In this document: piece by piece, positions 22,271 to 33,869 of the stretch
Layout: each line of letters opens with the position of its first letter
Numbering within the stretch: position 1 is the first letter of the stretch
Source: Channallabes apus
Taxonomy: Eukaryota; Chordata; Actinopteri; Siluriformes; Clariidae
Assembly: GCA_030522415.1 (NCBI GenBank)
Contig: CM060114.1
Span: 29,392,804-29,456,803, forward strand
DNA: 64,000 bases
Reading direction: 5' to 3'
The notes under the pieces: model-generated
The model's database searches: none
What the model was told of the DNA's origin: nothing
The model's input: only the letters and a program-made list of their open reading frames with translations
Made by a program: the position numbers and the translations under genes

Positions 22271-22304
22271 AGGTAAATCCCCCTCCCCCACACCGGACAT
22301 GTTT

Positions 22305-22515
22305 AAAGCCCGATTCGGACGGGACTAGTTTTACAGGGGGTCATTAGAGAAAGTTCTGTTTCACGGACGTACTTTATTATTTTAATCCCATCCGAATCTG
22401 CCATGTCTGTCTTTCTCTCACACGAACTTTGTAAAAATTCCAGAGCAAATTACCTGCTGTTTTTCAGCAAACTCGGAGGTCCTCTGAGAAATCGAATCCC
22501 GTCCGAATGCGAATG
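22305..22515. repeat. imperfect inverted repeat region
   Basis: GATTCGGACGGGACT (about 22312) and AATCCCGTCCGAATGC (about 22494) are near reverse complements, with a third related word AATCCCATCCGAATC (about 22384). This could be a small DNA-transposon derivative; no target duplication was identified. Confidence 0.4.
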
Positions 22516-22589
22516 TCTGTGATTGCCGAATATTTTTTTTTCCGAAATGCGTTTTCTTTTGTGTTTTGGTCAACGTGAGCTACTGTACT

Positions 22590-22940
22590 ATCACTAGCTG
22601 CTCAACACCATACAAACCCTCGCTAATGTCATGACCCAGCTCCAACGGCTCCAACTCTCCCCGGCGCAAAGTCCTGCATGTAACGGGAACCACGACTCCC
22701 TGCCTCTCCCACCTATGAAGGAGATCCAGGCGCCTGTCGCTCCTTCCTCTCTCAGTGCACGCTGATATTTGAGCTACAGTCCTCCACGTTTTCCACTGAA
22801 CGCTCCAAGGTCGCATACGTGATAACTCTCCTCTCAGGACGGGCTTGGGAATGGAGCACTGCACTTTGGGATGCTCATGACCCCTACTGCTCCAACTACG
22901 AGGACTTTGCTAAGGAGATGAGGAGGGTGTTTGATTGGTG
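22590..22940 (+). pseudogene. Ty3/gypsy gag fragment
   Basis: Plus-strand reading gives a retrotransposon gag core: CTLIFELQSSTFSTERSK, VAYVITLLSGRAWEW, then TALWDAHDPYCSNYEDFAKE and MRRVFDW. One frame change lies upstream (about 22700-22760). Neighbouring pol is absent. Confidence 0.7.
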
Positions 22941-23174
22941 AAAAGAGTTAAACATAAGTCTACCTAGAATCTATTATCCTCCTGGCCCCTACAGTACTGT
23001 ATATACTAGAACTGCAACCTGAAGTGTCCAGAAGAGAAAGCTGTCCAGTGCTCAGATATATGGTAAAACAAGGCTGAAACATGTCTCACAAGTCAAGAAA
23101 TAGATGAAGACTATTTTTCAATGGTTTTAAGGACAAATTAAAGAAAGACTCTTAATGGTCCTGAAGCTGGATCA

Positions 23175-23330
23175 CTAATGGCGCTTTTCCACTGCCAGTT
23201 TCCAAACACCAGACACGGGATGCAGTGCCGGTCCCAAGCCTGGATAAAATGGGAGGGTTGCGTCAGGAAGGGCATCCGGCGTAAAACCTGTGCCAAAGTT
23301 GTTGTGCGGACTGGGCCGAAAGCCCAACAA
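23175..23330 (+). repeat. SINE/RTE 3'-tail repeat
   Basis: Matches the module at 44880-45055 and 63090-63215 (GATAAAATGGGAGGGTTG, GTGCCAAA, then GACC..GGAGC..CCGAAAG in the fuller copies). The end module resembles the 3' end of the LINE at 5.8-8.4 kb. Confidence 0.55.
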
Positions 23331-23426
23331 CTCTGTTACACGGACGAATTACGAAATTACGCCCACGAATGTTGTTACGCCGCTGTCAAAAATGCGTCAT
23401 CAAGGCCACATGCACAGGCATTACTG

Positions 23427-23480
23427 TCCGAGGGAAGAGGAATTGATTCGGCGCATGCGCCCCGCCTCCGTTTTAAACTC
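23427..23480. repeat. dispersed repeat fragment, unit 2
   Basis: Second copy of the 32-base unit found at 22169-22200, with one substitution. Confidence 0.5.
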
Positions 23481-24009
23481 CTAAAATCTTACCTACTATA
23501 GTTAAAACATCTCTGTAATTTTACTTCTCTTTACCAGGAGATCAAGTAGCATAGAGTCTAAGCCAAATCGCAAAACGAGAGCCGTAGTCAAAAGAGGAAG
23601 TGTTAAATCGGTAACCGGGAAATCAAGCAGCGAAGCGCATATCCAAAAAATGTTAAACAAATGCCGTGGTCAAAAACAAGGAAGCGCAAGATCAAATGCC
23701 ACTAAATCAAGCAGCGAAGGGACAATCCGAATCAAAAAGCAAGAGACGAGAAAACGAGGAAACAAACGAACTTGGCACCATGAAAGCATAGAAATAAAAC
23801 GCGAGAGAATCAAGGCAAAATATACACAAGATAATCCAGCGATTTAAGCAGCGCCCAGCGTGGGACTAGAAGCAGGTGTGCAAACAGGGCGGAAATGGGG
23901 GCATGGGAAAGGATACAGACAGGCTAGGGTAAACATGAGCACATGGAGAAAGTGATAGCGTAGGGGGAAATAAATTAATAAAAATAAAAACAGACAAGGC
24001 ATAAATAAT

Positions 24010-24500
24010 TCCTTAAATTAAATTTATATAGCGCTTTTAACAATGCTCATTGTCTCAAAGCAGCTTCATAAAAATTAAAAGAAATTTTGAAAAGAAAATT
24101 TATGGAAGTGTGTATGTGTGAGAAAAATGTGTCTAGATAATAATGGGATTGTCCCTGATAAGCAAGCCAAGGGTGATGGCGACAGAGGCAAGGAAAAACT
24201 CCCTGAGATGGCAATAGGAAGAAGAAACCTTGAGAGAAAACAGACTCAACAGGGAACCCATCCTCATTTGGGGGATAACGGATATAAATTATATAGCATC
24301 ATGTGTGTTATGCAGATGAAAGTTCAATATACTGTAACAGAAGTTATTTAAATTAACATGAAGTCCAGTTCAGCACAAGGATGCACCATCAGATGCAGAG
24401 GCCTGATGGTATCTGGATCACTGTGAGCACAGGAGCAGCATGTGTACTGTAGCTCCAAACCATCATGAAGCAGAATCCAGTTGGAGCTGGTCCTTCTCTA
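24010..24500. repeat. interspersed repeat, left half (split by a LINE)
   Basis: Begins AATTTATATAGCGCTTTTAA, a common fish interspersed repeat. It is cut at 24513 by the Rex1-like LINE, and its continuation is at 27836-28080. The class is not certain. Confidence 0.5.
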
Positions 24501-24513
24501 GATGCCTCAGGAT

Positions 24514-27500
24514 TCTCTCAAGATTCAAGATTCTTTATTTGTCACATGCATAGTTATACAAGTACAACACGCAGTGAAATGTATCCTGAACCGCTCCTAC
24601 TTTGTGCAAATAACAAGAAACAAAAGAAATAATCTATAAATAGAAAAAAAAAAGGTGCAAATGTAAACATAATAATAAAGTGTGTATCTGAGCAGGATAA
24701 AATGTTAGTGCAAGTGATGCTTACAGTCCAGACTAAAGTGCAGTGTGCAGTGTGGAATGTCAGCACAGCAGTGTATGGGTGAACTGGTACAGTCTTATGA
24801 ATGGGAGAGTGGCCCATCATGGTTGAGGAGTCTAATCGCCTGTGGATAAAAACTCCTCCTGAGTCTCTACGTTTTGGCCATAATGACCCGGAACCTTCTG
24901 CCTGAATGGAGAAGTTTGAACAGTCCGTTATTGGGGTGCGACAAGTCTTTAATGATCCGAGCTGCCCTGGTTTTACATCTCCTGGTGTAGATGTCCTGCA
25001 TGGAGGGGAGAGTTAACCTGCAGCAGCGTTCAGCTGCCCGGATCACTCTCTGGAGAGCTTTCCTGTCCTGTACACAGCTATTCCCAAACCAGGATGAAAT
25101 GTTCTGTGTGAGGATGCTCTCAACAGCACCCGAGTAGAAAGCCTTAAGGACAGCAGGGGAAACCCCAAACTTCCTCAACTGCCTCAGGTGGTACAGACGC
25201 TGCTTTGCCCTTTTCGTCTGAGCACAGATATGCTCAGTCCAAGTCAGATCCTCGGAGATGTGGACGCCCAAGTACTTGAAGCTGCTCACTCTCTCCACTG
25301 GAGCTCCATTGATGATGAGGGGTTTGTGGTCCAGTTGTCCCCTTCTGAAGTCCACCACCAGCTCCTTCGTCTTACTGACGTTCAGTCGGAGGCAGTTTTC
25401 TTCACACCATAGTGCCAGGTTCTCCACTTCATCTATGTAGGCCGACTCATCGTTGTTGGAGATGAAGCCCAGCACTGCCGTATCGTCAGCAAACTTAACG
25501 ATGGTGTTGGAGTCGAACATGGCCACACAGTCTGAAGTGTAAAGGGAGTATAGCAGTGGAGAGAGAACACATCCCTGTGGAGCACCTGTGTTGATGGTGA
25601 TGCTGCTGGAGACGCACTTGCCCACTCTCATCGCTTGAGATCTGTCCGAGAGGAAGTCCAACACCCAGGCACACAAGCGTTTGTTAAGTCCTAGATCTCT
25701 CAGCTTTGAGAACAGTCTGTTAGGAACTATTGTGTTGAAAGCAGAGCTGTAATCTATAAACAGCAATCTCACATAGTTACCTTGCTTCTTGTCCACGTGG
25801 CTGAGAGTGGTGTGCAGAACATGGGAGATGGCATCCTCTGTGGATCTGTTGGGGCGGTAGGCGAACTGAAGTGGATCTATGGAGCTGGGGATGGAGGAGG
25901 AGATGATGTTTTTTAGCAGACCCTCAAATACCTTCATGACCATCGATGTCAGTGCAACAGGCCGGTAGTCATTCAGGCATGAGGGTTTGTTGGTCTTGGG
26001 CACGGGGACAATGGTGGATCTCTTCAAACACGCCGGGACCACAGACTTCGCCAGGGACTCATTAAAGATACAGGTGAACACACCTGACAGCTGGTCAGCG
26101 CAGCAGGCGCCCAGAGATGCCATCTGGACCCGCCGCTTTCCTGGTGTTCACCCTCCTCAGCGCCGTGCGAACGTCGTGCTCTGCGATGCTGATGACGCAA
26201 TCCTCGCTGATGACGTCATCATTCTCAGTCACCAGGCTGCTAGCATTAGCCACCTGGCTAACCTCGAACCAGGCGAAGAATGCGTTCAGCTCGTTGGCGA
26301 ATGCAGAGTCGGCGTCGATCGTCGTGGTGTCTTTGGCAACCTTGTAGTCCGTGATTGTGCGTAATCCGTGCCACATGCGGCGTGTGTCACCCTGATGGAA
26401 GTGTGATTCAGTTCGCTGTCGGAACCGTCCCTTAGCTTCCCTCACCGCTCGCCTGACGCCATAAGAAGCCGCTTTATATGCGCTCATATCGCCGCTGATG
26501 AGTGCGGCATTATAAGCAGCGGTCCGGGCATTCACAGCATCGCGGATCGATCGGTCTACCCAAGGCTTCTGGTTCGGAAACGATTTGAACCTCACTGTTG
26601 GGACAACTTCATTTACGAGCGTGCTAACGAAGCTAACTGCTACATCCGCAAACTCGTTGATGTCTACTGCGCAGGCTCGGAACATGTCCCAATCTACGTC
26701 ATCGAGCGCGTCCTGCAGCGTAGCTTCTGATTGGGCAGACCAGCGTTGCACCTCCCTCATGACCGAAGCTTAACGACGAAAGCTTTGTTGATATTCCGGT
26801 ATAAGGAAAATGGCGTTGTGGTCTGATTTCCCGAATGCTGGATGTGAAACAGCTTTGTAGCCCCGCTTGTATGGTGTGTAGCAGTGGTCCAGAATGTTGA
26901 GTCCCCTCGTCGGACATGTAACATGTTGATGAAAGTTTGGCATAACCTGTCTGAGTCACCTGCTACAATGTGCGCTGCGTCCGGGTGTTTGTTTTGGAAC
27001 TCACTCAGCACATCATGTAGTTCAGACAGAGCAGTGCCTGTGTCCGCGTGGGGTGGGATGTAGACCGCCGTGGCAATGACCGAGGTGAACTCGCGAGGCA
27101 GGTAGAAAGGACGACACTTAACACTCAGATATTCCAAATGAGGTGAGCAGCTACTGGAGAGAATAGAAACACTCCTCGCATCGCACCACTTCTTGTTGAC
27201 CATGAAGCACACACCTCCACCTTTAGCTTTGTTAGACTCTGCTGTCCTGTCCATGCGGAACACAGAGAATGAGTCCGATGGGGTTACGACTCGGTCCGGC
27301 ACAATGGGGGTCAGCCATGTTTCTGTAAAGCACAGAATATTACAATCCCTGATATCTCGCTGGAAAGTAACTCTGGCTCTGAGGTCATCAAGCTTATTCT
27401 CCAGTGACTGTACATTAGCCAGCAGGATACTCGGCAGAGGGGTGCGATGAGCTTGTTCTCTCATTCTGTTACGGACGCCGCCGCGTTTCCCTCGACGCTT

Positions 27501-27822
27501 CTTTGTTCTTCGCCGCGGGTTAGCGTCCCGTCCATTGTTGTTGTCGTCTGAGCAGCGTAGTATCTCAGAGGGCCACGACGGGTCAGGCTTAAAGGTGGTA
27601 TAAGTAAGCGCCGAAATCTGAATTCCTATATCCAGTAGTGTTCTACTGTCATAGGTCACTAAACCTGAAGTACTCTTAGCGAATGAAAGTAAAATAAATA
27701 AAGAAAGAAGGAAAAAAACGCACAGTTTGTACGGAGCGATCAGGAAGGCGTCTGGACGTGGCCGCGCCATCTCCCTATATCTCAGGGTCGGCCTTTGTCT
27801 ACAGAAGCTGGCACAATCTCCG
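24514..27822 (-). mobile_element. Rex1-like LINE, 3.3 kb, with target duplication
   Basis: Minus-strand LINE. The RT ORF (26123-24867) has [61 protein letters not shown] (FADD at 25482-25493) and [15 protein letters not shown]. Upstream pieces hold the linker (26760-26095) and the endonuclease (from 28148; ANVQSLENKLDDLRA, LCFTETWLTP, VYIPPHAD). The 3' tail reads AAAGAATCTTGAATCTTGAG. Flanks GATGCCTCAGGAT (24501-24513) and GATGCCTCGGGAT (27823-27835) are a 13-base target duplication with one mismatch. Confidence 0.85.
24867..26123 (-). CDS. Rex1-like reverse transcriptase ORF, open for 418 codons
   Basis: A long intact reading frame for LINE RT palm and thumb with FADD present, so the element is fairly recent. 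The endonuclease and linker upstream are in other frames, so the complete ORF2 is not continuous. This is selfish-element coding sequence, not a host gene. Confidence 0.8.
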   Translation of the reverse strand: MASLGACCADQLSGVFTCIFNESLAKSVVPACLKRSTIVPVPKTNKPSCLNDYRPVALTSMVMKVFEGLLKNIISSSIPSSIDPLQFAYRPNRSTEDAISHVLHTTLSHVDKKQGNYVRLLFIDYSSAFNTIVPNRLFSKLRDLGLNKRLCAWVLDFLSDRSQAMRVGKCVSSSITINTGAPQGCVLSPLLYSLYTSDCVAMFDSNTIVKFADDTAVLGFISNNDESAYIDEVENLALWCEENCLRLNVSKTKELVVDFRRGQLDHKPLIINGAPVERVSSFKYLGVHISEDLTWTEHICAQTKRAKQRLYHLRQLRKFGVSPAVLKAFYSGAVESILTQNISSWFGNSCVQDRKALQRVIRAAERCCRLTLPSMQDIYTRRCKTRAARIIKDLSHPNNGLFKLLHSGRRFRVIMAKT

Positions 27823-27835
27823 GATGCCTCGGGAT

Positions 27836-28080
27836 GGGTAGAAGAATAAAGAACAGATAGAAATAAGTAGCGTAGTTGCCATTCAGGATAGATGTACTGA
27901 AGGTAGAGGTTGTAGGATGAATTACGTGTATGCCTGATTAAAGAGATGCATTTTGAGTCCACTTTAAAACTGGTAAACTGTGTCTGAGCCCCGAACATTG
28001 TCTGGAGGGCTATTCCAAAGCTTTGGAGCAAAATAAGAAAACACCCTACCCCCTTTTGTAGATTTTGATATTTGATATAA
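27836..28080. repeat. interspersed repeat, right half
   Basis: Includes GAGGGCTATTCCAAAGCTTT and CCCCCTTTTGTAGATTTTGA, the other end of the fish repeat interrupted at 24.5 kb. Confidence 0.5.
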
Positions 28081-28094
28081 ATCAGATCCGCTGC

Positions 28095-28185
28095 TAACGT
28101 CCAGGTGGCAGACACCACAGCACATCCCCAAAGGTCTTGCAGGGCCATGCCCCCTGGAGCCAGAGCTGCTTCAGCGGCACAAGCT
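28095..28185 (+). mobile_element. Tc1-like relic fragment
   Basis: Short match (GTGGCAGACACCACAGCACA) to the degenerate Tc1 family also seen at 12.7, 36.6 and 37.5 kb. Confidence 0.4.
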
Positions 28186-28646
28186 TAATGTCATGGCTGA
28201 TCGGTGTATATTGTGTAGAAATGGTGTATAGACACAAAACAGTAGGCAGTGCCAAGATCAAACTTTTAATTGAAAATATTATTTCTAAATAAATTGCCAT
28301 CAAGAGTGCTGAGATTAGGCCACGTAAACGAAATGCACCAGTTAGAAAAGTAATTAAGAAAGTTTTAATTCTAACTCCATTAAAAAAAAACACCCAACAA
28401 TATTTAAATCAACTTTAGTTTAGATGCTCATTTCAGAAGTGTTGATTGTAAAAAAATGCCCAATATCTCTAATTATTAAATGTAAGATTATTACAGACAT
28501 TCCCATCCATAAAAGCATACAATTGTTTTGCTTAGAACTCAGTTCACCAATTGGTCTTTTACACAAGTGTGACGTTTTCCCACTGATGCCCATTGTTTTA
28601 ACATTCTGCCTGGGCATTTAAAAAAGCATAAAAAGCATTGTTGTTT

Positions 28647-28821
28647 TTTACCCAATAAAAGAATTAGATTTGCCGTTCACTTGATAGACGTTGGGCTGTT
28701 CCTGTCACTCTGCTAATGGAGTAACATGCCACATAACTACTCCTGAGGGATTGATGGAGACAACAAACTCAGTGGTGTCCTTCAGTGTAGGCATGGCCTT
28801 CTCCATGAACACGTCGTACAC
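28647..28821 (-). pseudogene. naga: naga copy 2, exon 8 (early stop)
   Basis: Opens [20 protein letters not shown] as in copy 1, but APLAEW is followed by TGA (28705-28707) where Trp is TGG in copy 1. A 3-base insertion follows; the old stop is TAA at 28647-28649. Confidence 0.85.
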
Positions 28822-29139
28822 CTGAGAAAGAGAATTTACAGCTATTATAATAAACTAAACGTGTTATTTTTACAAGTTGCAGATAAAGAAAAAGAGTAAT
28901 GACAACAATGTTGACGTAAAATAAGGAACAGTGATTCCTGTGTGTAGCTTATGCTTCAGAGGCAGGCGAGACAATTAAATCGACAGTACTGTATTTTGTC
29001 TCTACATAACTCTACATTCATTAGTCATACATGAAATCTAAAATATAGCAATTACACACTGCACTAAGGTGTTACTAAGTTAATCAATTACTGTAGATCT
29101 ATAAAGTACTGTGCAATATTAGTCAAAAAATTCCTCCCA

Positions 29140-30620
29140 GACCCTGACTTCCTTTCTTTTTTTACCATTAGAAATATCGACAGATACTCTTCTTTCCGCT
29201 CTTTCCTCATCCTTGGACCTCCTACATCTATCCTCTATCTTCTAAATCAAAGAAGATTGTGATGCACATCTTATCTCTTACTGTCTAAATTATTGCATGA
29301 GGTGACTTCTGCAGGGAAAAACTGGAAGTTTCTAGTCCGTGATCCTTGCAAGCCACTGGCTCCTCCCTCTCTGCTGACAACTTTGCCATTTTTATGATGG
29401 AAAGATACCTTCACTCCCACCCCAACCCCTACAGTACAATATTACTAACTCTAGGCCCTTTCCTCTCTTTTACTAACACAATTTTCCAACCTGACAACTG
29501 AAGAGATCCAGCACATCATCTTGTCCTCCAATCCCAACACATATCCATTAGACCCAATCCCTTCCATGATGCTTGAGGTCATCTACCAAGGCTCATCACA
29601 ACTATCATCAATTTTGCACCTCCAGGGTCTGAGGTCGGTTCCCACCTCGGGTGTGTGTGCATAGAGTTTGCACTTTCTCTCCATGATTTGTGGGCTTGCT
29701 CCAGGTTCTCTCGTTCCATCTCAACAGCATTTGACAAAGTAAACAAGATTCTCTTGTCTGTACTTGCAAGCCTTGGAATCTGTGGCATGACATGACAGAG
29801 GTTTGCTTCCTGACCAGAAGGTCAGTCGTATAAGGTTACACATCACATCTGCTCCCCCCAGACTCTCCATTGGTTCTCCATAAGGCTCAGTATCTCCTGG
29901 TGAGGTCATATCCCTACCTGGCGTTTCATACCATTGTTATGCAGATGACACTCAACTCATTTTCTCCTTTCCTTCCTCAGACACTCATGTTTCAACTCAG
30001 ACCTCAGCATGTCTGGCAGACATCACATCTTGGACGGCAGCTCCCCGGTGATTCATCTCTCTATCCAGATCGTATGATCTCCCTGGACAACGCTCAGAAC
30101 ACACTTTCAGTCACTGCCACCAACCTTAACCCTAACCCTGGGCTACAGTTCTTTCACTGCTAATCTTACACGCTTTTGTTGATTTCTTCTTTATAACATC
30201 AGAAGAATTTTTTTTTCCATACAGACCACTCAGGTGGTTGTTCAGTCATTTTATATTTGAAGACTGGACTACTTGAATTCATTCCTGGCAGGGGTGCTTC
30301 TGTAAACTATTTCTTTTCTACGGCTGACCAGAATGTAGCTGCATGACTTGTTTTCAAGCTTTTTAAATCCTTCCACATCACCCCATTTCTCTGCTCTCTT
30401 GACTGGCGTCCTGTAGCTGCCAGGATCAGATTAAAAACACTAATGCTACTGAGCTAAAAACGGTCCAGCACCCACTTGCCTTAAAGCACTTATTATACCC
30501 TGCACTGTACCATGGTTAGTCCGATCCTCCAGCACTGCTCAGGGATGGAGAAGGACATCTTGTCATCATTTCTGTTCTGGTGGTGGAGTTTCCTCTAAAT
30601 GTCCGTACAGCTGAGTAACT
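29140..30620 (+). mobile_element. L2-like LINE relic, heavily decayed
   Basis: Plus-strand remnants of an L2-like RT (for example NKILLSVLASLGICG at about 29738 and a later RLTRM.LHDLF stretch at about 30320), full of stops. A SINE-type repeat lies inside at about 29612-29715. The 3' part (30300-30560) parallels the better-preserved L2 piece at 45.06-45.64 kb. Confidence 0.6.
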
Positions 30621-30945
30621 GGTTTAGGAGGATATTTTAAAAAAATAGCTAATGCTTCCTATTAAAGGTTCTGTGAAAGTTTTGTCAAATTCCCATTAAT
30701 AGATTAGGACAAGTCCCCGATAGAGCAAAAGAGTGATGATAGCTGATGGAGAATGAAGATGATGCAGATGTGAGACGACGGATTGCCTCCCCCTGTGTCA
30801 CCTGTGCTTTGCAAGAAGGCAATATAATAAATGTTGACAAGCCAAATAGCAATGTTTAACTTTCTTTTGGAATCTTTTGGACTCTTTGGAGAAAAAGGGT
30901 TGTGTCACACTGCTGAGAGTAAAGCTGCACGTTACACAAGTCTAC

Positions 30946-31086
30946 CTGATAGCTGGCAGGTGTATGTTCGAGCACCTTTAGAGATGTCCGATAGCGGTAT
31001 GGAATATCCGTGTTTTTGCTGAAGAACACCAAGGCACTTGCTTTGTTAGACAAAGGACGCCAGAACACCTCTATACCACTTTCCTC
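30946..31086 (-). pseudogene. naga: naga copy 2, exon 7 (intact)
   Basis: Forty-seven open codons, [20 protein letters not shown] to VLEHTPASYQ, with canonical acceptor and donor GTAGAC. Confidence 0.85.
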
Positions 31087-31180
31087 CTGAGAAACAAAAA
31101 AGAAAGAAATTGTGTAACGGAATGAATTATGAGAAGTGTAGCCCTCATCAACAACTCACTTTCTATCCTACAGTAAATAC

Positions 31181-31366
31181 CTTTATCAGGCGTCGTCCTT
31201 GGATGCCCAAGGGGTCCTGTTTGATGAAGATGACAGCTGTTCTGCAGAATAGCCCGCGCCCCACTGTTTAGAGTCCGCAGGTCATTTGACATAAAAAGAG
31301 GAGCTGCCATTATTGCCCACAATGCCATCTGAGAACGAGACTGGTCCATGTTGACCAGTGGACCAA
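31181..31366 (-). pseudogene. naga: naga copy 2, exon 6 (two deletions)
   Basis: Acceptor TTCGCAG remains, but the first codons (VIGDFGLS in copy 1) are scrambled with a net loss of 10 bases, and 2 bases are lost after ARAILQN, so INQDPLG is out of frame. Confidence 0.85.
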
Positions 31367-31683
31367 CTGCGAACATTGAAAAAAAAAAATTTTTTAAGCT
31401 CGGTCATGTTTGCATAGCTGTTTAAAATGAAATAAAATTCAGTTCATCATATTGCCTAGGTTGTGCTGAAAAAAAGTTTGCGTCACTCCATACTGCACAA
31501 CCCTGAGCCCTATACAGTATATGTTTATTAAACAAACAAAAAAAACAGGAAACCAAAAATGCTCTATGAGTTTTAAGGACTATGGTCCATTATCTGTGTG
31601 CATCAAGTTTGTCTATATATTTTCTGCATCTTGCTGATGGCAGGTCATAACCTAAAACTAAATGCAATCAAAACTAAGCTGTA

Positions 31684-31985
31684 GGGCCTCCAAGTGGCGT
31701 AGTGGTAAAGTGCTCACCCTATGATTCCCAGGTGATGCTGTAACCTCTCGCAGGCGGAGGTCTAGAGAGAGCTGTTTGGCCCAGCCCCCTCAAAGGGGAC
31801 GTATGAGAGGTACTGTACTTAGTGCTCCCACATTAATTATGGCTCTACAGCCAATCAGGGGTGTCTGTGAACTGACGCAAGCGAAAGGCGCGGATAGTGC
31901 TGTCCTCTGGCGTCACATGGTTCAGAAGAAACATGTGATAGTCTTTGGCCCTCCCGACTGAATGGTAGTAGTAGCCTTAATGTTT
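31684..31985 (+). repeat. SINE-like repeat
   Basis: Starts with a tRNA-like A box (CAAGTGGCGTAGTGGTAAAG), followed by a unique body (GCCAATCAGGGGTGTCTGTG, GTCCTCTGGCGTCACATGG). Lies in copy 2 intron 5. Confidence 0.45.
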
Positions 31986-32040
31986 TAAAGAAGACTGTAT
32001 GTCCACTAATGACTATATATAAAACATACTGTATAATGTA

Positions 32041-32240
32041 CAGTGGAACCCTGGATTACAAGCATAAAGCGTTCCAGAAGCTTGTATTTCAAAACACTCG
32101 TAAATCAAAGCATATTTTCCCATAAGAAATAAGGGAAATTATTTGTCCACAGCCTCAAAAAAATTATTTTTTAAAATAATTAATCCGAAATATAAAGTAA
32201 AAATAAATCCTGACTGATAAGTGTTTCCGTTTATGCGCGC

Positions 32241-32312
<72 letters not shown>

Positions 32313-32791
32313 GGGGCATGGTGTCCAATGACAAACTGCAGGCTAATACAGACAGGGAGAGAGAAAATGGATCTTTAACCTCTCTAACGAGACTTCTTTT
32401 GCTTTACATACACGCACATACGTATGTTATGATAAACAGTACACGTGTGCTGTACACACACACATACAAACACAAAATAAAAGATGTTTTGGCGCACACA
32501 CGTGGTCACAGTGTTATAGTAAACAGTACACATGTGCACGATGTTGATTATACCAGTGAGACACAAGCACTAAGACGAGCAGGGGAGATGATTACCCACA
32601 ATTCCTCAGCGCAAGAGAGAGAAAAACCGTTGGCTCAGTCGTGATCACTTGACGCTCGCCGTCAAAACAAGAAGCACATACGCAATACATGATACTTGTT
32701 ATTCGTAAATCAAGTCAAAATTTATTAAAAATCTTTGCTTGTTTTGCGGAACACTCGAAAACCGCGTTACTCTCAATCCGAGGTTCCACTG
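32041..32791. mobile_element. MITE with CAGTGGAACC inverted ends
   Basis: Left end CAGTGGAACCCTGGATTACA and right end reverse complement CAGTGGAACCTCGGATTGAG, flanked by TA. 751 bases, no transposase, with a long (TG)n inside. A related 413-base element lies at 47601-48013. Confidence 0.75.
32242..32310. repeat. (TG)n microsatellite
   Basis: About 34 TG units, inside the MITE. Confidence 0.95.
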
Positions 32792-33031
32792 TACTATACA
32801 GACTTGTACTGTACAAGCTCTTGTCTGACATGGTTTTAGCATAACAGTATTTAGTCATAGGACCTAACCCATTTGTAGCAGCATGATGAAACGTTTTTGA
32901 TGAAATTACTCTGGACTTTCTTCCAAATGCTGTAAATGTATCTCTGATACCATCAATAACATCAACAACCCTGGCCAAGTTTCATCGCCTATAAAATATG
33001 ACTAGAATGTGGCAACCATAATACTCTCTAC

Positions 33032-33192
33032 CATGTCAGGGTCATTCCAGCGCCCTGGTCCGGCAACAGGCTGCAGGATATCCTGGTTTTCTGTAAACCA
33101 GTCCACAGTGCTCAGGATGCTGTCCCATGAGTCCTCAATGTGCTTGTAATTATGCCACATGTTACACACCTCACCAGTAGAGTGTAATTTAC
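33032..33192 (-). pseudogene. naga: naga copy 2, exon 5 (frameshift, catalytic Asp lost)
   Basis: 161 bases instead of 162: one base is missing a few codons into the exon. WRNYGD of copy 1 reads WHNYKH here, so both the substrate-contacting Arg and the acid/base Asp are replaced by His. Confidence 0.88.
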
Positions 33193-33348
33193 CTACAGTA
33201 GCAAAGAGGAAATAAATTGTGCTTGTAGATATCATACAGTATGTTATATAAAGTGATATGAATTGTTCAGGTTTAATTTCTGGCTGCACATTATTATTCA
33301 AAATAACTTAGATTAGTTAGTTAATTAGTTAATCAGTATTTTACTCAC

Positions 33349-33443
33349 TTTAGGAGGAAGCCCACCCTGATATAAAGGCCAAACGCAAGAATAGCCGATC
33401 TGATGGCCCGTGGCATTAAGGGCTTTTGACATACGTGGGAAGC
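33349..33443 (-). pseudogene. naga: naga copy 2, exon 4 (specificity residues altered, acceptor lost)
   Basis: Reads [15 protein letters not shown] where copy 1 has [15 protein letters not shown]: Ser to Val (codon 33382-33384) and Ala to Leu (33373-33375). The acceptor AACAG of copy 1 is replaced by AATTAATG, so normal splicing into this exon is lost. Confidence 0.88.
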
Positions 33444-33869
33444 ATTAATTAATTACTTAATGATGACTAAATTATAATTTTGCCCAAATTTCCAAATGCC
33501 ACCCAATTATCCAAATGGGATAATGTGTCTTTTTTGGAATAACGCAATGGATATTGTATTACTTTTTATCCATAGGCATTTTTCTCTTGCCTTTTTTCCT
33601 TACCCAAGCAAAATTACATCAACCATTGTAGCATAAGCACGGACAAGGGGAAAACAATTACTCAGCTGCATCTGATTTCTTTCCTAAAAAATCATTGCTA
33701 CTTAAAGCATGAAAAGTCCTAATCTAACTTTTAATAAACATATGTAAATGTTTATGCATGTAAATAAATGCATGTAAATGTCAACGTATGTGTTGACATT
33801 TACAGAAGCATTCAAGCACTATTATTGCCACATCACATACAGTAATACGGTCCTGTTCTTGGACACTTG

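Noticed and set aside
22085..22300. A small protein gene at the edge of the GC-rich stretch
   Set aside because: The frame has no domain, and part of it is a dispersed repeat that recurs at 23.43 kb.
24867..26123. Host gene encoding a 418-residue protein
   Set aside because: It is the RT of a Rex1-like LINE with the FADD motif, an element tail and a target duplication.
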